This document shows, in pieces, positions 52,736-63,393 of a stretch of 64,000 bases of DNA. A program made the translations under genes and the position numbers. Where the stretch lies: positions 103,957,147 through 104,021,146 of the forward strand of contig CM035417.1 of the NCBI GenBank assembly GCA_020310875.1. The letters run 5' to 3'. The notes under the pieces are model-generated. The model made no database searches. It saw nothing but the letters and a program-made list of their open reading frames with translations, and was not told the origin of the DNA. Source of the DNA: Ceratopteris richardii. Lineage: Eukaryota > Streptophyta > Polypodiopsida > Polypodiales > Pteridaceae. The number at the start of each line of letters is the position of its first letter. Position 1 is the first letter of the stretch.

Positions 52736-52813
52736 AGATGCATATATAACACACACACACCCACATACATAGACATATATCTCACACATGCATGTTCATA
52801 CATATACACATGC

Positions 52814-52818
52814 ATACA
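52814..52818. repeat. TRIM target-site duplication, left copy
   Basis: ATACA, repeated at 53568-53572. Confidence 0.82.
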
Positions 52819-52964
52819 TGTTAGACTCAAGAAATGATAGGCAAGAGATGGTTGAACCACATCCTAAGAGGGAGGATTAGGGAGTAATCGTAAACCATGG
52901 ATTTTGGGGCAAGTTGTTAGCCCATCATACTCCTAGCTAGTAGGTCATGAGTTCAATTCCCACA
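52819..52964 (+). repeat. 5' terminal repeat of the TRIM
   Basis: TGTTAGACTCAAG...TTCCCACA. It contains GGCAAGTTGTTAGCCC and GAGTTCAATTCCC, which resemble Pol III A and B boxes; the likeness may be accidental. Confidence 0.88.
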
Positions 52965-52967
52965 ATC

Positions 52968-52978
52968 TGTATCAGAGC
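52968..52978 (+). promoter_or_regulatory. Primer-binding site of the TRIM
   Basis: TGTATCAGAGC, compared with TGGTATCAGAGC of the copia elements here. Confidence 0.8.
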
Positions 52979-53421
52979 TTAGGAAGTAGGCTTGGGCAAG
53001 TCGGATGGAAGGCACACACGTTAGTTTCAAAGATGAACCCATCAAGGATTAGAGTGTATCTCCCTATCCGTAGGTCATATTTAGATGTATAAGATACCAT
53101 TGGAAAGCTCTCGGAACCAACTTTCCAATGGAAGTACTAGATTGAAGATCCAAGATACCTAGCATGGGTGAGAACTAGGTTCAAGATACTGAGGTTGAGA
53201 ACAAGAGATCAAGACCAAGGTTGTCAACAAGACAAGTCCGTAGGCAAGTGGCCAAGAAGCAGAAAGGAAAGGTTCAAGAAACCAGGGTTTAGAGCAAGGG
53301 TTCAAGAGAACAAGGTTGAAAGTAAGAGGGTTCAAGAGACTCTGCAAGGGCAAGGACATCAATTCAAGGGGAGATCAAGGATTGACTGTTGAGGACAATG
53401 ATCTTTAGAAGGGCAAGATAG

Positions 53422-53567
53422 TGTTAGACTCAAGAGATGACATGCAAGAGATGGTTGAACCACACCCTAAGAGGGAGGATTAGGTAGTAATCCTCAACCA
53501 TGGCTTTTGGGGCAAGTGGTTAGCCCATCATACGCCTAGCCAATAGGTCATGAGTTCAATTCCCAAA
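53422..53567 (+). repeat. 3' terminal repeat of the TRIM
   Basis: Same length as the left repeat; the end has changed from CACA to CAAA. Confidence 0.88.
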
Positions 53568-53737
53568 ATACATGGGAGAGATTTTTGTCCTTGAAAATAA
53601 AACTATATATAAAATAATACCGCTGAGCTTCATGTTCTAAATTAAAAGAATGTGCTTTCATCTTTGTGGTGTGATTCACCTTGTAGTCCAATTGAAAAGA
53701 GTGACACCCATCCAAATGATTCAAAACATCATTTAGC

Positions 53738-53808
53738 TTTGCAATTGATAAATTGATATGCATTTTTGGGCATTTTTGCAATTGATAAACTGATATGCAT
53801 TTTTGAGC
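53738..53808. repeat. Tandem duplication of about 35 bp
   Basis: CAATTGATAAATTGATATGC and CAATTGATAAACTGATATGC, each followed by ATTTTTG(G/A)GC, stand side by side. Confidence 0.85.
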
Positions 53809-54759
53809 TTACCAAAAATTAACTCAAGTTAGAAGGCTCTAGACCTCTTTGGGAAAAACATAAGCTCTTTCCTTAAAAATAAAGCTATATAGAAAACTTA
53901 GGCCTACCCTCGGGCCTCATGTATGTTTGTGCATTTTCATCCAAGCCTAGTGCTTGATTAATCATTAGTATAAAGACATTCTTTGTACTCTCAATGAGAG
54001 GAGCCATAAAAACTATCTCTTGTAATAGTTGAAATGTACCTACATCAAAAGTAAAAGTTCTTTTAGAATCTCATGGCTGAGTTTGGCACAAATCAAGAGC
54101 CTAAGTAGGAGAGATTGATTAGCCAAAGATTTCCCTAACTTGAGGAAGCTTTTAGGTAACATTCCTCCAAAGTTTTGAATTCAAAATCTTTTATATATAC
54201 ACACAAAAATAGCCATGAGTAGTGTAGATCATTTTGAGCTATACTATGATGTGATTCTGATCAAGCATCATATCAGTTGTGAAGGACACATTATGCTCCT
54301 CCTTCCCAAGCTTCATGCCCATTCAATTCATGTATCATATGTGCAATACAGATTGACATTTCAAGCTACAACTTGGAGTTCTCTTCATCTACTACTATAG
54401 GCCTATGTTCATTTTTTACTCAACTTGAATTGTTGTTTTCTTTGTGTATACTAAGTCTTTTGATGAGATTTAAATTGGTATAGGTAGTCTATTTGCATCA
54501 TATCAATTTTCATCATTTTTGGTTCATTACTCTATAAGCTACATTTAGTTGAAGTTGCTTATGTATTCTGGTAGATGATTCTCTGAGTATGGTGAAGAGG
54601 TTTGATGGCAATGCACCACAGTGCGCTCTCCTTATTGAGAGCTCCATGACAATATCCTATGATTAGAAAATGGAGCTCCTAAGGCTGCACATAATACCCC
54701 GCACAGAGGCTGTAGAATACACAGAAAAACACAGTACACAGGGAGCATGAAGATAGACT
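53809..54759. other. AT-rich DNA, nothing assigned
   Basis: No convincing frame. It may belong partly to an LTR of the plus-strand copia remnant that starts after 60305, with the 54760-60305 element inserted in it, but I could not find a target duplication. Confidence 0.4.
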
Positions 54760-54890
54760 TGTTAGGTCTTACAAATGCAGTCGAACCTATAGTCTGTGAC
54801 TGACCAAGCCACTATATGTTTTATTAAAGAACATATACAAAGAAGTGTCCACTGGCCGTTTGGCCTTTCACATGGATACTAACGGTAACA
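54760..54890 (-). repeat. 3' LTR of the old copia element
   Basis: TGTTAGGTCTTACAAATG...ACGGTAACA on the plus strand, followed by the complement of the purine tract (ATCTCCCACT). Confidence 0.85.
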
Positions 54891-55106
54891 ATCTCCCACT
54901 AAAGGCCAATATGGCCAAAGTAATCATGGGAGAAAAAATAAAGAATGATAAAGAATACCTGAGTGTAAGTATACAAACTATACCTCCCAGTTGATGGGCA
55001 TGTTACACAATATACAAGTGATTGTGTAAGATCATGAATCAAGTAACCCCTATCAAGTGACAACAGTGTCAAAAGCTATCATGTGGTAGATCTTTAGTCA
55101 AAGCAT

Positions 55107-55934
55107 CTACATCATTATCTCAAGTGTGAACCTTCTCAAGAATATGCACTCAGTGGCTAAGCAATCTCTTATGAAGTGATACCTCACCTCAATGTGCTTG
55201 GTCATTGTATGATATACCGGATTCTTAGCCAAATAAATGGCACTCTGACTATCACTGAGCAAACGAGGTACATGCTGAGGTAAACCCATATCAAAAGCAA
55301 GACAAGAAAGCCACAATGCTTCTTTACATGCCTCACTTGCTGCAACATATTCTGCTTCTCTGGTGGAAATAGTTGTACATTCTTGAAGACAAGATCTCCA
55401 AGAGATAGCACTTCTGGCAAAATGAAAAATGTACCGTGATGTAGAATTACGATTGTCTACACAACCAGCATAGTCAGAATCTGTGTAACTGATAATGGAT
55501 GCTTTCCCCCTACCTAAGCATAGACACTTATCCTTAGTGCCACTCAGATATCTCAAAATCATCTTGGCCGCTTCCCAATGTTTCTTGCCAAGATTAGACA
55601 TATATCTGCTCACAACTCCCACTAGAAATGCAATGTCTGGTCTCATGGCTACCATAGCATACATGAGACTAGCAACAACAAAATGATATGGAATTTTGGT
55701 CATGAATTCCTTTTCCTCATCTTATTTGGGGCAATCATCCTTGCTCAATTTCACATATGTGGATAAAGGTGTATTCAAAGCCTTTCCACCTTGCATATTG
55801 AACCTGTGAAGTACTTTGGATATGTACTCACTTTGAGACAAGTATATGCATCTTTTACTTGTATCACAAGTAATGCGCATGCCAAGAATATGTTTGACAT
55901 CCCCCAAATCCTTCATATCAAATGTCTGACTCAA
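55107..55934 (-). pseudogene. Old copia RT end and RNase H
   Basis: One frame with a stop at 55722-55724. DMKDLGDVKHILGMRI and YLSQSEYISKVLHRFNMQ precede it; after it come VASLMYAMVAMRPDIAFLVG, WEAAKMILRYLSGTKD, SDYAGCVDNRNSTSRYIF, REAEYVAASEACKEALWL and the RNase H end SDSQSAIYLAKNPVYH, KHIEVRYHFIRD. A remnant only, but RNase H motifs remain recognisable. Confidence 0.88.
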
Positions 55935-56651
55935 CTTCTTTTTGAGATTGACAAATCGTAAGAGGACTTCCCAGCAATCAACATATCATTGACATAAAGT
56001 ATCAAACATATCAAGCTTCCATCTAAGCATCTCTTTGTGTAGAGACAATGATCCTCATTGCTTTGAGAATAGCCTTGAGACTTCATAAAATCATCAAAAT
56101 TTTGGTACCATTGTCTAGGGGACTATTTAAGTCCATACAAGCTCTTCTTGAGCTTATTAACTAGACTTTCCTTGCTAGGAATTACATAACCCTCTTGCTG
56201 TTCCATATAGATGCAAGAAAGTAGTTTTCACATCCATTTAGACTAGCTCTAAGTCCTCCATTGCAACGAATCCAAGCAACATGTGCAAGGTAGTCATCTT
56301 GACCACTAGAGAGAAGATTTCCTCGAAATCAACAACCTGTTGTTGCTTAAAACGTTTTGCAACAAGTCATGCTTTATACTTTGGAGAAAAACTATCTGAT
56401 GTGAATTTCAGCTTATATACCCAATTACATGGTAAAGTTTTCCTGCCATTTGGCAAAGGTACTAAATCCGAGGTACCATTCTTGTGAATAGAATCCAACT
56501 CACTCTTCATGGCACACTCCCACTTGACATGATCCTCTGTCTGCATAGCCTCTTTGTAGCAAGAAGGATCACCGACATCTGTTAGCATAACAAAATCTAA
56601 ACTTGTAATATATCTATCAGGTGGATGTGCGACACATGTAGAGCGTCTCAA
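55935..56651 (-). pseudogene. Old copia RT N-terminal half
   Basis: CAMKSELDSIHKNGTSDLVP and LPCNWVYKLKFTSD mark the RT start (56367-56651). The middle is broken by stops, with YVDD-region and LKKSLYGLK-like text readable in other frames around 56000-56150. Confidence 0.8.
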
Positions 56652-56738
56652 TGGTTGCTCAACAGGAACATGTGCAGACTAATCTGATCGGACATTCTCT
56701 TGAACATCCATATGTGCAGCATTTTTATGCATGCTAAC

Positions 56739-57912
56739 TCAAGGACTAGTATCCTCAAACACCACTCTTCTCACTTCAACCTCCTTAATGGGTTGTTTAT
56801 GCATCTTAGACTCATTGAAATTGACATCATTACTTCTGATCACTGACCGTGTTTCAAGATCCCATAAGCAATATCCAAATTGTCCTTCTCGACCATATCC
56901 AAGAAAAATGCATTTCTTTGACTTATGGTCCAACTTTTTTCTAAGACTCTTGGGTATATGACCATATGCTTCACACCCAAAAACTCGAAGATGATCATAA
57001 TATGGTGGCTTCCCTGTCCATAACTCTTGTGCCACTTTTAGACCTTTGGTAGTACTAGGTGAAAGGTTACTCACATGAACTGCATTCAATACTACTTCTG
57101 CCCAAAAGCCTTGTGAGAGGTTTGCATGATGCAACATAGAAAATACTCTATCTTGAATAGCCTCTATGAATCCCTCTAGACTGACAAAAAAGATTGAATT
57201 CATGTGAGGTATACTCACCCCCATTATCTCAACATAAATCCTTAAGTTTAGTCCCTTTTTCAGTCTCAACTGATTAAGCAAGCCATTTTCTAAATGTAGG
57301 GAATACCTCATCCTTTGATTTTATAGAACATACCCAGACTTTTCTAGTAGCATCATCTATGAAAGTGACAAATTAAAGAGAACCACCTAAGGACCTAGTG
57401 GACATAGGACCACACACATCTATATGAACGAGACCTAAAGGCTGAATTGAAGAGTCAATGTGCATTCTATGCACATTTTTGGTTTGATTTCCATATTGAC
57501 AATGCTCACAAAATGAAAAATTAAAGAAAGATAACATAGGTAAGTAGCCAGAACAAGAAAGATTTTCCATTCCACTACGAGATATATGGCCCAAACGACC
57601 ATGCCGAATACAAGCCATAGGTTGTTTAGTAACAGCTAACAAGTGTTCTTTTTGTGATACAAATAAACGATAAAGTGAGTCAACTTTGATTCCTTTTGCA
57701 ATAACCATATTGCCCTTTGATATACAAAAGGACAGAGCATAGAAGGCCACCTTGTAACCAAGGTCATCAAGTTGACCAACTGACATCAAACTGTGTGATA
57801 ACTGAGGTACATGGCATACATTATGCATAGTAAATTTTGAACCATCAATGAATTGCAGAACCACATCTCCAATCCCCACAACATCACACGGGTAAGAGTC
57901 ACCAAGTCTCAA
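56739..57912 (-). pseudogene. Old copia protease end and integrase
   Basis: 57373-57912: GDVVLQFIDGSKFTMHNVCH, HSLMSVGQLDDLGYKVAFY, RHGRLGHISRSGMENLS and CEHCQYGNQ (pre-integrase and zinc-binding part), then LGLVHIDVCGPMSTRSLGGS (first catalytic Asp). 56739-57311: SQGFWAEVVLNAVHVSNLSP, LWTGKPPYYDHLRVFGCEAY and KKCIFLGYGREGQFGYCLWD. The two parts are separated by stops and shifts. Confidence 0.87.
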
Positions 57913-58146
57913 GGTACCAAGAGACTTTGCTGCATAATTAGAGAACGATTATCTATGTGGTGTCACATGGAAAGAAGCACTAGAGCCTAGCCATGAGTGG
58001 GAAAGAGAATCAACCCTAAGAGCCTCAGTTGGCACAGTACTATCGAGTGTCAACACATCAGTATCATTAGAAATAGCATTAATTTATTCAATCTCCATAG
58101 TCGAAGTAGATGGTACATGTTACTCTTTAACATGCCCATCAACATT

Positions 58147-58925
58147 TTATCCTTTACCTTTAGCATTCTTTAATGCATAACAATCTTTCTTCATATTTCC
58201 TTTCTTATGAGAATAATTGTATTCCATATCCCTCTTCCTTGATTTACTTCTACTCTTATTCCGTTGACCATTCTTTTCCTTGTTCTTGCTCTTGCCACAT
58301 TGCTGATTCTTTCCTTGGTAAGGATCATGAACATTATATGCATCTCCACTCTGAGTGCCAACCATAGATTTTCTATGAAACTCCTCACTCAAGAGTGCTC
58401 CACATATGTCATCATAGACGAGTTTATCACCAAGTGCACTATTGCTAATAGCTATGCAAAATGTATCCCATGATGATGGCAGGGTGCATAACAACAATAC
58501 TGCTTTGATTTCATTATCTTTTGAGCCTATAACTGGGAGAATATAGCATCAAACTCATTTACATGAGCAACAACACTATCTGTGTTCTTCATGCAAAGGT
58601 CATATAATTTTCTCATTAGATACACTTTATTTGATGCCCTCTCTTTTTCATTTGTATTGCATAACTTATCCCAAAGCTCCTCTTCATTTTCACAGTCTAA
58701 TATTGTAAAGTAAACATTATCTGCCACGTGCAAGCAAATGGTAGACTTGGCCATTTCATCTAACTCATCCCAATCATCTTCATCCATGTCAGCAGGCTTC
58801 TTTGAAATCCCATGTACTAGCTTCCATTGTCTCCTTTGAATCAACACATCTTTAATCTGATTCTTGCATAGAGCAAAGTTTGTGCCATCAAATTTTTGGA
58901 TCTCAAAATGGTCTTGGCCCTGCAA
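58147..58925 (-). pseudogene. Old copia gag
   Basis: FEIQKFDGTNFALCKNQIKD from 58904 down, LIQRRQWKLVHGISKKPADM, DELDEMAKSTICLHVADNVY, LRKLYDLCMKNTDSV-type text and, after a stop near 58530, MLLCTLPSSWDTFCIAISNS, then a Lys-rich basic tail with the end of a zinc-finger-like region (HKKGNMKKDCYALKNAKGKG, first Cys of the knuckle changed to Tyr in YNYSHKKGNMKKDC). The order and text are those of Tnt1-like copia gag. Confidence 0.88.
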
Positions 58926-60174
58926 GTTATAGCTCCTCCTCGGAACACTGGCACTAGACCCTGATCCACCAGATGTGCCTGAGACCTTTGATGCATTGAT
59001 GGTAGAGAACTAGATAGAATGATAATGGAGCTATAAGAGTCCAAACAACAATGGATAAGAGTATCAGGGATTAAATCGACCATTGTATAGTTGTCTAAAC
59101 CAAAAATCTAGAAAAACTTTGCCAATGTATCCTCTGCAAAATGAGCATATCAGCAGTGTCAAAATATCAAAAAATTGCAAGTACTGACACGTTTTAATGC
59201 ATAGTGAATCACTGACTCCAATGCATATAATTAGTTACTCAACAGAAGCCAACTAGGCTTATCGAGCACCTATGAACAACTATCATACATCTCCTATGGT
59301 GAGGTTGGGTAAGTCTTCCATCTACATCATCGAAGAGTCCCCGACATCTAGGTGTCTCCTAGTTAAGAAAACCTCACCAAGACCCTCTTTATTAAACGTA
59401 ACAGGCTTTATGCAAAAACGTAACCGCTATATCAATGACCACAATACATAAACGGTATCCACAAAAGCATACATGGTGTGTATGTGCTCAATATATGCAG
59501 TAAAATGATGCTAAAAGGTTGAATGCACAACCCAAAAACTAGCCAACAACACCTGCAAGTGTCTATCAACTATGACGTTTTAAGCTCAAAAAACTTGCAT
59601 AAATTTGCAGTGGCTGCTCCCACCAAAACTGAAAACCTTTCGTGAAACTTGCAGTTTCACGAGTGTGGCTGAAAACACAGCCCCAAAGGTTGATATTTAT
59701 TGTCGGAGAAGTACAAAGAACACTCTTCTTGATGTTCTTGGACCTGTGTGAAGAGAACTATGTGCAAAAGTACTCCAAAATGGCTCCAAAAGACACCCCA
59801 AAAATGCTTCAAAAATAGGCTTTGAAAGCAAAGAATGAAGCTTTGAGGGACCAAAACATGTTCAAGGTAATGTCAACCTTAGTCTTTCCCCTTCTTCAGA
59901 CACCACAAGAGTGTAGCTTAGTGGAAAGAGATTTCCATGATCAAGTGAGCTCTGGGGGGAACAATACTGGGATGGGTGATCTCTCAGGAAGTATTAGGAA
60001 CCTCTATCTTCCTTGATCCTTGAGGTCCTCCCTCGTGTGCAGCCAACGGCACCAATGGTGACTTCGGTGACAGATGACAAGGTATGCCAAGCTCTATGCC
60101 TTGGTCGCCACCTTAGTTGTAAGCCTTGGAGAAAGTCGGAGAGGGGGATGCTCGCTTCCTTTTGGGGACAGACT
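58926..60174 (-). other. Leader region of the old copia element
   Basis: About 1.25 kb without coding signature, longer than usual for a copia leader; it may include a further unrecognised insertion. A plus-strand frame at 59822-60016 has no homology I can see. Confidence 0.45.
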
Positions 60175-60305
60175 TCTTAGGTCTTACAAATGCGGTCAAA
60201 CTTACAGTCTATGACTGACCAGGCCACTACATGTTTTATTAAAGAACATATGCAAAGAACTGTCCGGTGGCCATTTGGACTTTCACATGGACACTAACAG
60301 TAACA
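60175..60305 (-). repeat. 5' LTR of the old copia element
   Basis: TCTTAGGTCTTACAAATG...ACAGTAACA, aligned with 54760-54890 without gaps. Confidence 0.82.
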
Positions 60306-60656
60306 TATGGTTCATCAAAATTCACCAAATTTGTTGCTTTAGACTCATTATATATCTAGTTAGAGATGTGAAAAATATCTCTGGTCAATTCTTAGTAGGC
60401 TATGAGCTCTGAGTGAAATTCCAGAGTGCATCTCATCCAAAAATAGAAAGTTTTGTTACATTTGTTTTGTGCCAAGTAGTCTGTTTTGATGAATCTATTT
60501 AAGAATGATGCTCCAAAGCACTAGGGTGGTCTACATGCATCCTTAGCCAGAACAAGGTATCTAGTTATCATCCCTGAAGCTATCTTGGAAGGTGCATAGC
60601 AGGTTTATGCAATACTAGGCAAATCCTTGGAGTCTATCCACCATCTCTTCTCATAG
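60306..60656 (+). repeat. Possible LTR part of the plus-strand copia remnant
   Basis: It precedes a primer-like TGGCATCAGAGC (60657-60668), so it should be the end of a 5' LTR. No second copy was found in the window. Confidence 0.4.
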
Positions 60657-60668
60657 TGGCATCAGAGC
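60657..60668 (+). promoter_or_regulatory. Primer-binding-like site of the plus-strand copia remnant
   Basis: TGGCATCAGAGC, one mismatch to the tRNA-iMet site; gag remains begin about 20 bases later. Confidence 0.6.
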
Positions 60669-60679
60669 AAAGCTAAATC

Positions 60680-62770
60680 AGCATGAGAGATGGTTTTCCT
60701 TCCACCATTGACAAATTGAATAGAAACAACTACTCAGCCTAGTCTTTGAGGATGGAGGCCTACCTTCAAGGAAGAAATCTATTTGGATACATATCTGAGG
60801 ATGACATCATGCCAACAATCAGAAGCAAAGGACAACCTTCACATCAAGAGTAAAAAAGGCGTACAATTTGGTGTCAAAAAGATGCAATAGCTAGGTCCTA
60901 CATATTAAACTCAATCTCTAATTACCATATGTGAAAGGAAGCAAGACTTCAAGAGAGACCTGGAATGCACTTGACTGATTATGTCAACAATGAAGGAGAC
61001 TTTTTATCACTTAGGAAGCATTGGATAAGTAATTGAAGAAGAACAAATCATAAGGCAAATCATCAATGGCATCAAAGCTGATGAAAAATGGGAATCATTC
61101 ACAACTACCATGGACCTATACATGGACATGCAAGTGCCTGACTGTAACACTCTGATGGGTAAACTCTTCACACATGAAGAAAAGTTAAACAAGAACTGTG
61201 AATCCTCAAGAGGTAATCAATCTTCTACCTTATACTCTAACAAATCCAAAGCTAAGAATAAGTCAAAGTTGAGGAGAATGAAGATGAAGGTAGCTTTTTC
61301 CAAGACAACTTCATAAGTAGAGGTAGAGCTAGAGGAAGAGGCAGAGGAGGAAACCAAGGCAAGGGGAAAACCCCAAACATCTCAAACTTGTAATATTTGT
61401 GGTTACTCTAATCATAGTAATGAGGAGTGTTACAGGAACCCAAGGAATTCCAAAGGAAGAGGATTCAATAGAGGTGGCTATGGATAAAATAGAGGTAGAT
61501 ACAATGGAGGATACAATAGCTACTACAACATCAATAACAACAATCAAAATGGATACAGAGGAAGGAATGATTACAACAACCATTGAAGGCGAAAGACAAG
61601 AGGACTCACTGCTTCTCATGAACCTATCATTGAAGCAAGGTAAGGATGATGAAGATAAGAGGACTCACTGCTTCTCATGAACCTATCATTGAAGCAAGGT
61701 AAGGATGATGACCATATTTTCTATATTGATTCAAGGTTCTCAAATCATGTATCAAGAAACGTAGCATTGCTCTCTGATTTAGAAGATCCCAAGAACAAAC
61801 ATGAAGTATAGATAGGTGATGATACAAGACACTCAATGGAGAAAGTAGGTAATGTCAAAACATCAGATGGCAATATGAATCTTCTAAGCAAAGTGTTGTA
61901 TGCATTTGCAATAACAAAAAACTTGATAAGTGTTGGACAAATTGTGGAGAAAGGATTGCAGGTTAGGTTCAGAAGACATGGAGCATATGTGGAAGACCCC
62001 AAGCAAGGATTTAGAAGGATTGCCAAAGGAGATAAGATAGGAAGACTCTTCACCTTTGAGGTGGAAGTGTGGAGTTTGTCAATTTGGCAAGGCACATAGA
62101 CAACCTTTCAACAGGAAAGGCTATATCCATCAAGAGCTATTGGATCTTGTAAACATAGATGTTTGTGGGGTCCAAGCAAAGAATCTTTTATTTCAAGTTC
62201 AAGATATTATGTATCTTTTATTGATGATTGTAGCAGGTGGAGAAATCTTTACTTTATGAAGCATAAGGATGAATTCTTCAATTGTTTCAAAATATAGCTT
62301 GCACTTGTAGAGAACCAAATAGGTAGATGTCTCAAGAGACTCAGATCGGATGGTGGTGGAGAATATTTCTCAACTCGATTTGATGATTTCCTACAAGAAA
62401 GAGTCATCAAAAGAGAGGTAGAAACCAGATACACACTTGAACTCAATGGCATAGCTGAAAGAATAAACATGAGTATAGTAGAAGCAGCTAGATCTATGCT
62501 AAATGAAAAAGGTCTACCTAATTATCTTTGGGAGAGACTGTATCAATAGCACATACCTTGTAAATAGACTTCCATCAAAGTCTTTAGATGATATGACTCC
62601 TTATGAAGTGTGGAATGGAAGAAGACCAAGCCTACAACATTGAAAAATATTTGGATGTTTAGCCTATGCTCACATACCTTCTCAAGTAAGAGGGAAATTA
62701 GATCCCAAGGCAGAGAAGTGTGTCTTTATTGGATATGATCAAAATCAAAAGGGATATAGATTGTAGAATC
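60680..62770 (+). pseudogene. Copia remnant: gag, zinc knuckle, protease, integrase
   Basis: Plus strand. Gag text (IRQIINGIKADEKWESFTTT), zinc knuckle CNICGYSNHSNEECYRNP near 61390, an Asn/Gly-rich tract, protease IFYIDSRFSNHVSRN (DSG to DSR, active site lost), then KNLISVGQIVEKGLQVRFRR, VCQFGKAHRQPF and integrase [20 protein letters not shown] (catalytic Asp), ELNGIAERINMSIVEAARSM (catalytic Glu) and FGCLAYAHIPSQVRGKLDPK. Many stops and shifts. It breaks off near 62770 before RT. Confidence 0.86.
61600..61710. repeat. 59-bp tandem duplication in the copia remnant
   Basis: GAGGACTCACTGCTTCTCAT and the following bases through GCAAGGTAAGGATGATGA occur at 61600 and again at 61659, almost identical. 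Because 59 is not divisible by 3, it shifts the frame. Confidence 0.92.
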
Positions 62771-63393
62771 CCACTAACAAAGGTGTAGCTCAAGCTTGAG
62801 TACCACCTACTTTACTTGTCAATCCATGGAGACGTGAGGAGGATATGAAGATCATGAGCAAACGTGAGTGAAAAGCACATACATGCATGGAAACACACGC
62901 ACACAAGGTAAGTTAGCAAAGATAGGAACAATGGAAGCTTCTCTTACGAAGCTCAAAGAAAGTTTATTGCTCGAGAATAAGTTCACTCTCCAACTAGCTA
63001 ACCAAATGCTAACCTCAAAAATGATATCCCTAGCTCTGTTTATAGTTTTTTGACTAGTTTTGGCCCTGTCCAAACCTAATGCTTGGCCTAGTTAAAAATT
63101 AGGTTCCACTGCTTATTTTGGGGCTCAAATGGAGTCTAAAAATTATGAAAATTGGTAAGTAGATACTTCTAATGTGCCCCAATCTTGGGGAACCCTTGGC
63201 TTGACAAAATGGACTTGGAAAAATGTGAATGATATTTAAAATGGTTTTTAGTGATCAAAATCACTGTTTTTATAGGGTCTAAAAATTTGACATATACTTA
63301 TTGGATCTCCCTTCATGCTCCTTCTTCTTGTGTGTCCATGTGTTTGACAACATTCTCATGCCTTGTGCTTCACCTTGAATGCCAACACTCCCC
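62771..63393 (-). repeat. Possible LTR of a minus-strand element that continues off the window
   Basis: The plus strand ends ...GAATGCCAACA at 63393 and is followed by CTCCCCCCCTCTCGAG, the complement of a purine tract. This is the arrangement seen at the left LTR of the copia elements here. The other LTR and the start of this one were not found. Confidence 0.35.

Larger units (their letters stand above)
52819..53567 (+). mobile_element. TRIM-type miniature LTR retrotransposon, 749 bp
   Basis: Two 146-bp terminal repeats (52819-52964, 53422-53567) with about 13 differences (9%). An almost perfect tRNA-iMet primer site (TGTATCAGAGC, one G short) lies three bases after the left repeat, a purine-rich GAAGGGCAAGATAG (53408-53421) before the right one, and a 5-bp target duplication flanks it. 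The 457-bp interior has no gag or pol. It would have been mobilised by enzymes from another element. Age is well above that of the gypsy and copia elements upstream. Confidence 0.88.
54760..60305 (-). mobile_element. Old Ty1/copia retrotransposon with 131-bp LTRs
   Basis: Terminal repeats 54760-54890 and 60175-60305 (both 131 bp, clearly diverged; the outer end of the right one has changed from CA to GA on the coding strand). The purine tract AGTGGGAGAT (minus) is next to the left repeat. Minus-strand remains in copia order gag, protease, integrase, RT, RNase H, with many stops and shifts. I found neither a clear primer site nor a target duplication, and the boundary may be a few bases wider because AGACT precedes both repeats. 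Confidence 0.86.
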
